From: Mesoflavibacter profundi | GTDB lineage: Bacteria; Bacteroidota; Bacteroidia; Flavobacteriales; Flavobacteriaceae | Length of the DNA stretch: 64,000 nucleotides | NCBI RefSeq assembly: GCF_014764305.1 | Contig: NZ_CP061703.1 | Coordinates: 1,890,800 to 1,954,799, forward strand | Direction: 5' to 3' | Part shown: positions 16,672 through 23,211 of the stretch, piece after piece | How positions within the stretch are numbered: position 1 is the stretch's first letter | Layout: each line of letters starts with the position of its first letter | Position numbers and translations under genes: made by a program | The notes under the pieces: model-generated | Database searches by the model: none | Told to the model about the DNA's origin: nothing | Seen by the model: only the letters and a program-made list of their open reading frames with translations

Positions 16672-19521
16672 TTATGCTTCCATGTATTCTTCTATTGGCG
16701 CACAAGTACAGATTAAATTACGATCTCCATAAGCGTCATTTACACGACGTACAGTTGGCCAAAACTTATTGTCTTTTACGTAATCTAAAGGATATGCTGC
16801 TTTCTCACGAGAATATGGTAGTAACCATTCGTCATTAGTTAGCATGTCTAATGTATGTGGCGCATTTTTAAGAGGATTATTATCATCATCTTTATCTGCG
16901 TGATCAATTTCTTTTCTAATTGAAATCATAGCGTCACAAAAACGATCCATTTCTGCTTTGTTTTCACTTTCGGTAGGTTCAATCATCATAGTTCCTGCAA
17001 CAGGGAAAGATACCGTTGGCGCATGAAAACCATAATCCATTAATCGTTTAGCAATGTCTACAACTTCAATACCATTAGCTTTAAACGGTCTACAATCTAT
17101 AATCATTTCGTGAGCTGCACGACCTTGTTCTCCAGAGTATAAAGTTTCAAAAGCACCTTGTAAACGATGTTTTATATAGTTAGCGTTTAAGATCGCTATT
17201 TCGGTTGAAGCTTTTAATCCTTCAGCACCTAACATTTTTATATATCCGTAAGAAATTAAGCAAACTAAAGCACTTCCAAAAGGAGCTGCAGAGATTGCAG
17301 TTATGGCATTGTCACCGCCAGTTTTTATAACTGGATTACCAGGTAAAAACGGTGCTAATTGCTTGGCAACGCAAATTGGTCCAACACCAGGTCCGCCGCC
17401 ACCATGAGGAATAGCAAAGGTTTTGTGTAAGTTTAAGTGACAAACATCTGCACCAATATTACCAGGATTTGTTAATCCTACTTGGGCATTCATGTTGGCA
17501 CCATCCATGTAAACTTGTCCGCCATTATCATGGATAATTTTTGTAATGTCTTTAATTGCCGACTCGTAAACACCGTGAGTTGATGGGTAAGTTACCATCA
17601 AAGCAGAAAGGTTTTCTGCGTGTAATTCGGCTTTTTCGCGTAAATCTTCTACATCTATATTTCCGTTCTCGTCTGCTTTTGTCACGACTACTTTCATGCC
17701 AGCCATTACTGCACTAGCAGGATTTGTACCGTGAGCAGAACTTGGAATTAAACAAATGTTACGGTGATGATCGCCACGAGATTCGTGATATGCTCTAATT
17801 ACCATTAATCCAGCATATTCACCTTGTGCACCAGAGTTTGGTTGTAAAGATGTTGCTGCAAAACCAGTAATTTCTGTTAATTGATCTTCTAACGCTTTTA
17901 ATACCTTTTGGTAACCTTCAGTTTGCTCTATTGGAGCAAATGGATGAATGCTTCCCCAATTAGTTTGGCTTAATGGTAACATTTCTGAGGCTGCATTTAA
18001 CTTCATTGTACAAGATCCTAAAGAAATCATAGAATGGTTTAATGCTAAATCTTTGCGTTCTAATTTTTTGATGTAACGCATTAATTCGGTTTCAGAATGG
18101 TAAGCGTTAAATACTTCTAGAGTTAAAAAGTCGCTTGTTCTGTTTAAGTCAGTATCTATATGATTTGACTCGGTTAATTCAGAAATTTCTATAGCAGATT
18201 TGTTTTCCGCTTCAGCGAAAATTTTAACAATTTCATTTAAATCTGAAATAGAAGTTGTTTCGTTTACAGAAATTAAAACCGTGTTGTCATCTTCGTAGAA
18301 GAAGTTAACCTCGTTGTTTTCTGCAACTTCTTTTACTTTAGCAGCATTAGCCTTTATTTGTAAAGTATCAAAATATGACGTGTTAACTTGCTCGATACCC
18401 ATTTTTGATAGCGTAGAAGCTAAAGTTGACGCGCTATTATGAACTTTGTTTGCGATAAACGTTAAGCCTTTTGGACCGTGATACACAGCGTACATACCAG
18501 CCATAACAGCTAATAACACTTGAGCTGTACAAATGTTAGATGTTGCTTTATCACGTTTAATATGTTGTTCTCTTGTTTGTAGCGCCATACGTAATGCACG
18601 ATTGTCGCTAGCATCTTTGGTAACACCAATAATACGACCAGGAATATCACGTTTGTAAGCCTCTTTTGTTGCAAAATAAGCTGCGTGTGGACCGCCATAA
18701 CCCATTGGAATTCCAAAACGTTGAGTTGTACCAACCACGACATCTGCACCAAATTGTCCTGGAGCTTCAAGTTTTATTAAACTTAAAATATCTGCAGCTA
18801 CAGCAACTTTTATATTGTTATCATTGGCTTTAGCAATAAAAGATTTTATATCTGTTATTTGCCCATTTTTACCAGGATACTGTAAAATAGCGCCAAAAAA
18901 TTCTGAAGAAAAATCAAATGTATCTTCATCACCAATGACTAATTCAATACCAATTGGGATAGCTCTTGTTTGTAATACAGAAAGCGTTTGTGGTAATATG
19001 TATTTAGATACAAAAAACTTATTAACGTTTTCTTTTTTCTGCGCTCTTTCTCTAACTGCAAAAAGTAAGCTCATAGCTTCTGCAGCAGCAGTACTTTCGT
19101 CAAGAAGAGATGCGTTAGCTATTTCCATTCCAGTAAGATCTGTAATCATGGTTTGGAAATTTAATAAAGCTTCTAAACGACCTTGAGCAATCTCTGCTTG
19201 GTATGGCGTATAAGCTGTATACCAACCTGGATTTTCTAAAATGTTACGTTGTATTACGGCAGGTAAAATAGTTGGATGATATCCTAAACCAATGTAAGTT
19301 TTAAATGTTTTATTTAGTTTAGATAGGTTATTAATATGCGTTGCATATTCATATTCGGTCATTGCAGGATCTAAATTTAGATCGCTTTTAAGACGAATAT
19401 TTGCAGGAATTGTCTCTGCGATAAGTTGTTCTATACTTTCTGCACCAACAGTTTGTAACATTTGATTAATGTCATGCTCTCTAGGTCCAATGTGGCGCAA
19501 TGCAAAAGCGTTTGTGTTCAT
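16672..19521 (-). CDS. gcvP: Glycine dehydrogenase (aminomethyl-transferring), GcvP
   Basis: The P protein of the glycine cleavage system. It decarboxylates glycine with PLP and passes the aminomethyl group to lipoylated GcvH. At 949 residues it is the fused (N+C) long form typical of this phylum and of E. coli. The PLP lysine is Lys700 in NLHKTFAIPHGGGGPG. Both halves are recognisable: RHIGPREHDINQML and GLGYHPT at the N-terminus, and CTMKLNAASEM and ACHGTNPASA-like AHGTNPASAVMAG in the C-terminal half. GcvT and GcvH are not in the window. A hairpin and a -7 box lie in its leader. Confidence 0.98.
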   Translation of the reverse strand: MNTNAFALRHIGPREHDINQMLQTVGAESIEQLIAETIPANIRLKSDLNLDPAMTEYEYATHINNLSKLNKTFKTYIGLGYHPTILPAVIQRNILENPGWYTAYTPYQAEIAQGRLEALLNFQTMITDLTGMEIANASLLDESTAAAEAMSLLFAVRERAQKKENVNKFFVSKYILPQTLSVLQTRAIPIGIELVIGDEDTFDFSSEFFGAILQYPGKNGQITDIKSFIAKANDNNIKVAVAADILSLIKLEAPGQFGADVVVGTTQRFGIPMGYGGPHAAYFATKEAYKRDIPGRIIGVTKDASDNRALRMALQTREQHIKRDKATSNICTAQVLLAVMAGMYAVYHGPKGLTFIANKVHNSASTLASTLSKMGIEQVNTSYFDTLQIKANAAKVKEVAENNEVNFFYEDDNTVLISVNETTSISDLNEIVKIFAEAENKSAIEISELTESNHIDTDLNRTSDFLTLEVFNAYHSETELMRYIKKLERKDLALNHSMISLGSCTMKLNAASEMLPLSQTNWGSIHPFAPIEQTEGYQKVLKALEDQLTEITGFAATSLQPNSGAQGEYAGLMVIRAYHESRGDHHRNICLIPSSAHGTNPASAVMAGMKVVVTKADENGNIDVEDLREKAELHAENLSALMVTYPSTHGVYESAIKDITKIIHDNGGQVYMDGANMNAQVGLTNPGNIGADVCHLNLHKTFAIPHGGGGPGVGPICVAKQLAPFLPGNPVIKTGGDNAITAISAAPFGSALVCLISYGYIKMLGAEGLKASTEIAILNANYIKHRLQGAFETLYSGEQGRAAHEMIIDCRPFKANGIEVVDIAKRLMDYGFHAPTVSFPVAGTMMIEPTESENKAEMDRFCDAMISIRKEIDHADKDDDNNPLKNAPHTLDMLTNDEWLLPYSREKAAYPLDYVKDNKFWPTVRRVNDAYGDRNLICTCAPIEEYMEA

Positions 19522-19539
19522 TTGTGTTGTGTTGTTAAG

Positions 19540-19557
19540 TGCTCTAATTTTAGAGCA
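19540..19557 (-). promoter_or_regulatory. Perfect hairpin in the gcvP leader
   Basis: TGCTCTAA-TT-TTAGAGCA, 8-bp arms, 19-36 bases upstream of the gcvP ATG and downstream of the predicted transcription start. It has no T-run, so it is not an ordinary terminator. It may be an operator or an RNA element; it does not resemble a glycine riboswitch, which is much larger. Confidence 0.45.
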
Positions 19558-19602
19558 TTACAAATTAGTTTTGCGTTTTATTTTGCGTTTTTTACGCGTT
19601 TG

Positions 19603-19610
19603 CAAAATTA
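19603..19610 (-). promoter_or_regulatory. -7 box (TAATTTTG) for gcvP
   Basis: Exact TAnnTTTG match on the minus strand, giving a leader of about 75 nt that contains the hairpin at 19540-19557 and two TTTTGCGTTTT direct repeats (19564-19588 region). Confidence 0.45.
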
Positions 19611-19684
19611 ACGAAATCTACAACGATTTTTTAGTTAAAAATTGAAAGTTTTTAACCATTTAACCGCTTTATTAACAGATTGAT

Positions 19685-19692
19685 TATTTTTG
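19685..19692 (+). promoter_or_regulatory. -7 box (TATTTTTG) only 4 nt before a start codon
   Basis: Exact TAnnTTTG match. Only TTTA separates it from the ATG at 19697, so transcription would begin at or next to the start codon (leaderless mRNA). Confidence 0.5.
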
Positions 19693-19696
19693 TTTA

Positions 19697-20524
19697 ATGA
19701 AGATAGCCAAACAGCTTTTAGATTTTTATATAAATAGTAGTATACACGTAGCTTTATCAGTGTATGCTTTAAGCTGGATTACACTTCTAATTTTTAATTT
19801 ACCTTACGATGAAAATATCCTGTATTTTAATTTTTATGCGACAATTACAGGCTATAATTTTGTCAAATATTTTGGAATTGCAAAATGGCACCATCGTAGT
19901 TTGGCAAGATGGCTAAAAGTAATTCAAGTATTTTCTTTTTTTAGTTTTTTGTTGATGGTATTTTATGCCTTAAAATTAGAGGCTAACGTACTATTCATTT
20001 TAGCAGGATTAGGTATTATTACTTTTTTATATGCTATCCCAATTTTACCTAAAAGAATATATTTAGACGAGCAACAAAACTTAAGACAAATAAGCGGATT
20101 AAAAGTGTATATTATTGCTGCAGTTTGGGCATTTACAACCGTAGTTTTACCAGCGCTAAATAATCATCAAGAATTAACATCTAAAGTCTGGATTACAGTC
20201 CTTCAAAATTTTGTGTTTGTATTAGCTTTAATGATTCCTTTTGAAATTAGAGATCTTAAATTTGATAGTATAAAACTTGCGACAATTCCGCAGCAAATTG
20301 GTGTAAAAAAGACCAAAATACTTGGTGTGTTATTGCTTTTAATTTTTTTAGGGTTGAATGTTTTTAAAGAAGAAATTATAACTATATACCTTTATAAGGA
20401 AATAATTATGACTTTTATTTTGATGCTTTTTATTCTGTTTTCAACAAAATATCGAAACACATATTACACTTCTTTTTGGGTAGAAGCTTTACCTATTTTT
20501 TGGTTAATTTTGATGCTTTTGTAA
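19697..20524 (+). CDS. Polytopic membrane protein, UbiA-like prenyltransferase fold (tentative)
   Basis: A 275-residue protein with about eight hydrophobic helices. One loop, PFEIRDLKFDSIKLATIPQQIG, resembles the second Asp-rich motif of UbiA-family prenyltransferases (DxxDxxxD...G). The first motif (NDxxDxxxD) is absent; the equivalent place reads YNFVKYFGIAKWH. It may therefore be a catalytically altered UbiA relative, or the resemblance may be limited. The last 21 bases overlap the 3' end of the convergent anti-sigma gene. The start is supported by a -7 box 4 nt upstream. No pathway partner is adjacent. Confidence 0.6.
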   Translation: MKIAKQLLDFYINSSIHVALSVYALSWITLLIFNLPYDENILYFNFYATITGYNFVKYFGIAKWHHRSLARWLKVIQVFSFFSFLLMVFYALKLEANVLFILAGLGIITFLYAIPILPKRIYLDEQQNLRQISGLKVYIIAAVWAFTTVVLPALNNHQELTSKVWITVLQNFVFVLALMIPFEIRDLKFDSIKLATIPQQIGVKKTKILGVLLLLIFLGLNVFKEEIITIYLYKEIIMTFILMLFILFSTKYRNTYYTSFWVEALPIFWLILMLL

Positions 20525-20758
20525 TTCTTTTTCAAAAGCTTTTTTAAGTTGTTCTTTTTCTTCTGAAGATAAAAATTGGAATTGTATTTTTTTTATCAGC
20601 TGACTTAATTTTTTATTTGTTGCAGAGTGTTTTCGGCATGCAGAACAATACATTAAATGAATATTCAACTTTATTTTTTCTTTAGTTGAAGCTTCTTCGT
20701 ATTGATGTTTATCACAAACATGACCAGCTTCTTTACATTTTATAAAAAATAAACCCAT
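20504..20758 (-). CDS. Small zinc-binding (ZAS-type) anti-sigma factor
   Basis: About 84 residues when started at the ATG at 20758 (MGLFFIKCKEAGHVCDK); an in-frame upstream start would overlap the sigma gene by 25 bases and is less likely. The anti-sigma zinc motif H-x3-C-x2-C is visible in NIHLMYCSACRKH. The C-terminal half is a charged helix (SSEEKEQLKKAFEKELQKH). There is no transmembrane helix, so it is a soluble, possibly redox- or metal-sensing regulator of the sigma factor encoded 2 bp upstream. Its 3' end overlaps the convergent UbiA-like gene by 21 bp. Confidence 0.8.
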   Translation of the reverse strand: MGLFFIKCKEAGHVCDKHQYEEASTKEKIKLNIHLMYCSACRKHSATNKKLSQLIKKIQFQFLSSEEKEQLKKAFEKELQKHQN

Positions 20759-20760
20759 AA

Positions 20761-21312
20761 TTAAAACCAATTTTTTTCTAGGCAACTTGCTAAAGCGACT
20801 CTTGCTCTATGTACAATTACCCAAAGGTTAGACGCAGTAATATTTAAATCCTTACTAATTGTATCTGTATCTTGATTTAAAATAGTTTTCTTTTTAAAAA
20901 CTTCGGCTTGTTTTTTAGGAAGTTTAGCCAAGCAATTTTGGATTGCTTTTGCTAACTCTTCGTTTTCAATTGTATCTTCAGCAGTTTTGTCAAAAGGATC
21001 TGCAATTTGTTGTTCTAGCCAATCACCTTCAAGATCGCTATCGTTGTAATTAATTCTAACTTCGGCTTTACCTTTGTTAGAATTAATCTTACGATAATAA
21101 TCAATAATTTTTCGTTTTAAAATAGAAATAAGCCAAGTACGTTCTGATGCTTGACCTTTAAAGTTTTTCATAGCGTTTAACCCAGCCAAAAAAGTTTCAG
21201 ATACTAAGTCTTGAGCAATCACACGGTCGTTTACACGTGTTATGGTGTAATTAAATAAGTAATCACTGTAAAGATCTATCCAATTATTTGGGTTTAAATT
21301 GTGTTGTGGCAT
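20761..21312 (-). CDS. ECF sigma factor paired with a ZAS anti-sigma
   Basis: A 183-residue sigma-70 family factor. Region 2 includes RVIAQDLVSETFLAGL and RTWLISILKRKIIDYYRK. Region 4 (about 125-178) includes LPKKQAEVFKKKTI and the recognition helix DTDTISKDLNITASNLWVIVHRAR. The DNA-reading helix has the unusual NLWVIVHRARVAL form common to one Bacteroidetes ECF group. The anti-sigma follows 2 bp later. A promoter with an exact -7 box lies at 21338-21345, so the pair can be transcribed independently of the membrane operon upstream. The stimulus is unknown. Confidence 0.92.
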   Translation of the reverse strand: MPQHNLNPNNWIDLYSDYLFNYTITRVNDRVIAQDLVSETFLAGLNAMKNFKGQASERTWLISILKRKIIDYYRKINSNKGKAEVRINYNDSDLEGDWLEQQIADPFDKTAEDTIENEELAKAIQNCLAKLPKKQAEVFKKKTILNQDTDTISKDLNITASNLWVIVHRARVALASCLEKNWF

Positions 21313-21337
21313 TAGGTTGGTTTTTCTTTTTCTTTAT

Positions 21338-21345
21338 CAAAAATA
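21338..21345 (-). promoter_or_regulatory. -7 box (TATTTTTG) for the sigma/ZAS anti-sigma operon
   Basis: Exact TAnnTTTG on the minus strand, 25 bases before the sigma ATG. Confidence 0.5.
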
Positions 21346-21400
21346 ACTAAAAATGAGATGTTTTTTTGCTTATTTAACACTATGATAAGAGTTGTAAAAC

Positions 21401-21430
21401 AAAAAGCGGAAATTTAATAATTTCCGCTTA
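21401..21430 (-). terminator. Terminator of the three-gene membrane operon
   Basis: Perfect stem AAGCGGAAAT/ATTTCCGCTT with a 6-nt loop. On the minus strand it is followed by a T-run. It lies 10 bases after the stop of the last membrane gene. Confidence 0.85.
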
Positions 21431-21439
21431 GTATTCATT

Positions 21440-21838
21440 TTAGCTATTTATTTGTGGGTTATAAACTCTTTTAGTGATAGTTTTTGATTTTTTTCTTCCT
21501 CTAAAAAATAGAAACAGATTAAAAAATAGCATGACACCTAAATAGATGGTAAATCCGCCTAATTTTTTACTTAAAATTTCTATTAGCGTTTGTGAGCTCA
21601 TAGGATCACTTCCGTAGTAAAAAATCTTCATTGTAAAAAGAGCAAAACCAATGTTTATGAGGTAAAATCCTATTTCAAAAAGTTTGTTGGTAGCTAAAGC
21701 AATATCCTCTTTTCCTTTAAAAATATCTATCATAAAAAGCTTTCCGTTTTTAAAAAGCATTTTAGAAACAAATATGGTTAGAGCAATAACAATTGGTAAA
21801 TAAATAAAGTAACCGATAATGATTTTTGAATGTTCCAT
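21440..21838 (-). CDS. Small membrane protein, paralogue A of the GbsR-linked operon
   Basis: A 132-residue protein with three to four hydrophobic segments and a basic C-terminal tail (FFRGRKKSKTITKR). It is related to the gene immediately upstream: both share YLPI, then KNGxLF, FxxK, NxLxxIGxYLxNIGxA and xxEIxS in register. This indicates tandem duplication with strong divergence. I do not recognise the family and propose no function. It is the last gene of an operon under a GbsR/MarR-type regulator and lies 3 bp after its paralogue. Confidence 0.7.
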   Translation of the reverse strand: MEHSKIIIGYFIYLPIVIALTIFVSKMLFKNGKLFMIDIFKGKEDIALATNKLFEIGFYLINIGFALFTMKIFYYGSDPMSSQTLIEILSKKLGGFTIYLGVMLFFNLFLFFRGRKKSKTITKRVYNPQINS

Positions 21839-21841
21839 AAT

Positions 21842-22192
21842 TTATTGTTTTAAAAATTTGTGTTTATGTGTTAATTGAAGCCAAAAAATATTGTTGTAAT
21901 GTAATGTTGCGAGTATTAGTATGATTTTTCCTAAAGTAAAGGTGAGGCTACTTATTATTTCGACTACATTATGTATAGTTTCCCAATAAGAAATGGTAAT
22001 TATTGCATAGCCTATATTAGTTAGGTAATATCCTATAAGTAATAGATTGTTGATAGATTTTACTAAAGATTTATCTTCAAATAAGGTGTATAAAAACAAC
22101 TCTCCATTTTTATAGCACAACCATCCAATTCTTACTGTTATAAATACAATTATTGGAAGGTAAATGGTGTATGTGATGATGTTTAAGTTCAT
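21842..22192 (-). CDS. Small membrane protein, paralogue B of the GbsR-linked operon
   Basis: A 116-residue, three-to-four-helix membrane protein, diverged tandem paralogue of the 21440-21838 gene (shared YLPI, CYKNGELFLY versus FKNGKLFMI, IGYYLTNIGYA versus IGFYLINIGFA). Its ATG overlaps the TGA of the upstream gene (ATGA), showing translational coupling. Function unknown. The pair might act as a heterodimeric membrane complex, which is only inference from size and co-translation. Confidence 0.7.
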   Translation of the reverse strand: MNLNIITYTIYLPIIVFITVRIGWLCYKNGELFLYTLFEDKSLVKSINNLLLIGYYLTNIGYAIITISYWETIHNVVEIISSLTFTLGKIILILATLHYNNIFWLQLTHKHKFLKQ

Positions 22193-22524
22193 ACCTGTTG
22201 TATTTTAAAAAGCACGATTGTGAAATATGTCCCGATAATCATTGGTGTTACTAATAACAATGGAATAAATACGTTTTGTAAATCAAAAATTACTTTGATT
22301 AAAATTGTTGTTGAAAGCCATAATCCAATTAATATCCAATAGATATTTATAAGTTTTATTGAATAGTTATTTAATTTTTTTATATTACTATTTATTGAAA
22401 TTGCTATCACAATTTGGATTATTCCTAATATTATTTGAATTAGTGCACCATAAATAGTTTCATATAAATAGAGGCTTAAAGTGAATAAATAAAATATGAG
22501 ATTTAAATAAGATTTTATTTTCAT
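22189..22524 (-). CDS. Small four-helix membrane protein, first gene of the GbsR-linked operon
   Basis: A 111-residue, almost entirely hydrophobic protein (helices near 5-25, 28-46, 58-78 and 85-107). No family is recognised and it is not clearly related to the two downstream paralogues. A 24-bp palindrome, the same as that upstream of the regulator gene, ends 17 bases before its start codon, so the operon is probably controlled by the adjacent regulator. Confidence 0.65.
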   Translation of the reverse strand: MKIKSYLNLIFYLFTLSLYLYETIYGALIQIILGIIQIVIAISINSNIKKLNNYSIKLINIYWILIGLWLSTTILIKVIFDLQNVFIPLLLVTPMIIGTYFTIVLFKIQQV

Positions 22525-22540
22525 AATTCTATTATTTTGA

Positions 22541-22564
22541 AACTTTCAGAAAATATTGAAAGTT
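22541..22564. promoter_or_regulatory. Operator candidate 1: AACTTTCA-N8-TGAAAGTT
   Basis: Perfect 8-bp inverted repeat with an 8-bp spacer, between the GbsR-like gene and the membrane operon it precedes. The same palindrome with the same spacer recurs upstream of the regulator gene. Confidence 0.7.
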
Positions 22565-22578
22565 AAGTTTAAATTTTT

Positions 22579-23082
22579 TTATTTGATTAGTTTTAATAAA
22601 GACTTAGTAATCCAGTTTTGTTTTTGGTCTACAAGTTTGTTCATTAAAAGGTCTAAATTATCAGTAAGTTCTTTTAAGGCTTTTGTTTGCTTAATTAATT
22701 CTTTGGTTTTTTCTGTGCCATCATCTTTAATAGAAGAGACATCGCTTAATACTTTAATAATTGGTTTTATTTCACGTCGGCTACGTTCTTTAGCTACAAT
22801 TCTAGCTAATTCTTCAACGTCTTTTTCTGTGGTGAAAAAGTCTTTACGTTCACCTGGAATAAGCTCTTTGGTTACAATTCCCCAATCCATTAATTGTCTA
22901 AGATTCATGCTTGTGTTACCTCTGGATATTTGAAGTTCTTCCATGATTTCTTCCATAGATAATGGTTTTGTCGAAATAAAAAGCAAAGCTTGTATTTGAG
23001 CCATAGCTTTGTTTATGCCCCAAAGCGTGCCCAAACTTCCCCAAGTGTTTATAAATTTATCTTTTGCTTCTTGATATTCCAT
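22579..23082 (-). CDS. GbsR/MarR-family transcriptional regulator
   Basis: A 167-residue winged helix-turn-helix protein. The N-terminal helix (KDKFINTWGSLGTLWGINK) is typical of the GbsR branch. The wHTH lies at about 28-90 (MAQIQALLFISTKPLSMEE, then QISRGNTSMNLRQLMDWGIV with the recognition helix, then the wing ELIPGERKDFFTTEKD). The C-terminal part is a helical dimerisation region. It probably represses itself and the membrane operon downstream through the two identical palindromes at 22541 and 23107. In Bacillus GbsR responds to choline; nothing here indicates that ligand. Confidence 0.88.
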   Translation of the reverse strand: MEYQEAKDKFINTWGSLGTLWGINKAMAQIQALLFISTKPLSMEEIMEELQISRGNTSMNLRQLMDWGIVTKELIPGERKDFFTTEKDVEELARIVAKERSRREIKPIIKVLSDVSSIKDDGTEKTKELIKQTKALKELTDNLDLLMNKLVDQKQNWITKSLLKLIK

Positions 23083-23086
23083 GACA

Positions 23087-23094
23087 CAAATATA
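23087..23094 (-). promoter_or_regulatory. -7 box (TATATTTG) 4 nt before the GbsR-like start
   Basis: Exact TAnnTTTG on the minus strand. Only TGTC separates it from the ATG, while the protein's conserved N-terminus excludes a later start, so the mRNA is probably leaderless. The operator at 23107-23132 covers the region where a -33 element should lie. Confidence 0.55.
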
Positions 23095-23106
23095 TTAATA
23101 ATTTTT

Positions 23107-23132
23107 AAACTTTCAATAATCTTTGAAAGTTT
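23107..23132. promoter_or_regulatory. Operator candidate 2: AAACTTTCA-N8-TGAAAGTTT
   Basis: Perfect 9-bp inverted repeat with an 8-bp spacer, upstream of the GbsR-like gene and overlapping its expected -33 region. The core is identical to operator candidate 1. Confidence 0.72.
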
Positions 23133-23145
23133 ATTGAAAAAAATA

Positions 23146-23202
23146 TCATTCTGAAGAAGTAGAAACAACTAATGTTTTAATTATTTACTACCTTCAGAAT
23201 GA
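23146..23202. repeat. Imperfect inverted repeat of the TCATTCTGAA type
   Basis: TCATTCTGAAGAAGTAG (23146-23162) pairs with CTACCTTCAGAATGA (23188-23202) with a 2- to 3-nt bulge, between the M3 peptidase stop and the regulator gene. It has the look of a dispersed intergenic repeat of Flavobacteria. It lacks a T-run on the minus strand after the second arm, so terminator function is doubtful. Confidence 0.55.
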
Positions 23203-23211
23203 CATAATATA

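Noticed and set aside
19522-19620. gcvP leader as a glycine riboswitch
   Set aside because: About 75-100 nt with one 8-bp hairpin; it lacks the conserved tandem aptamer layout.
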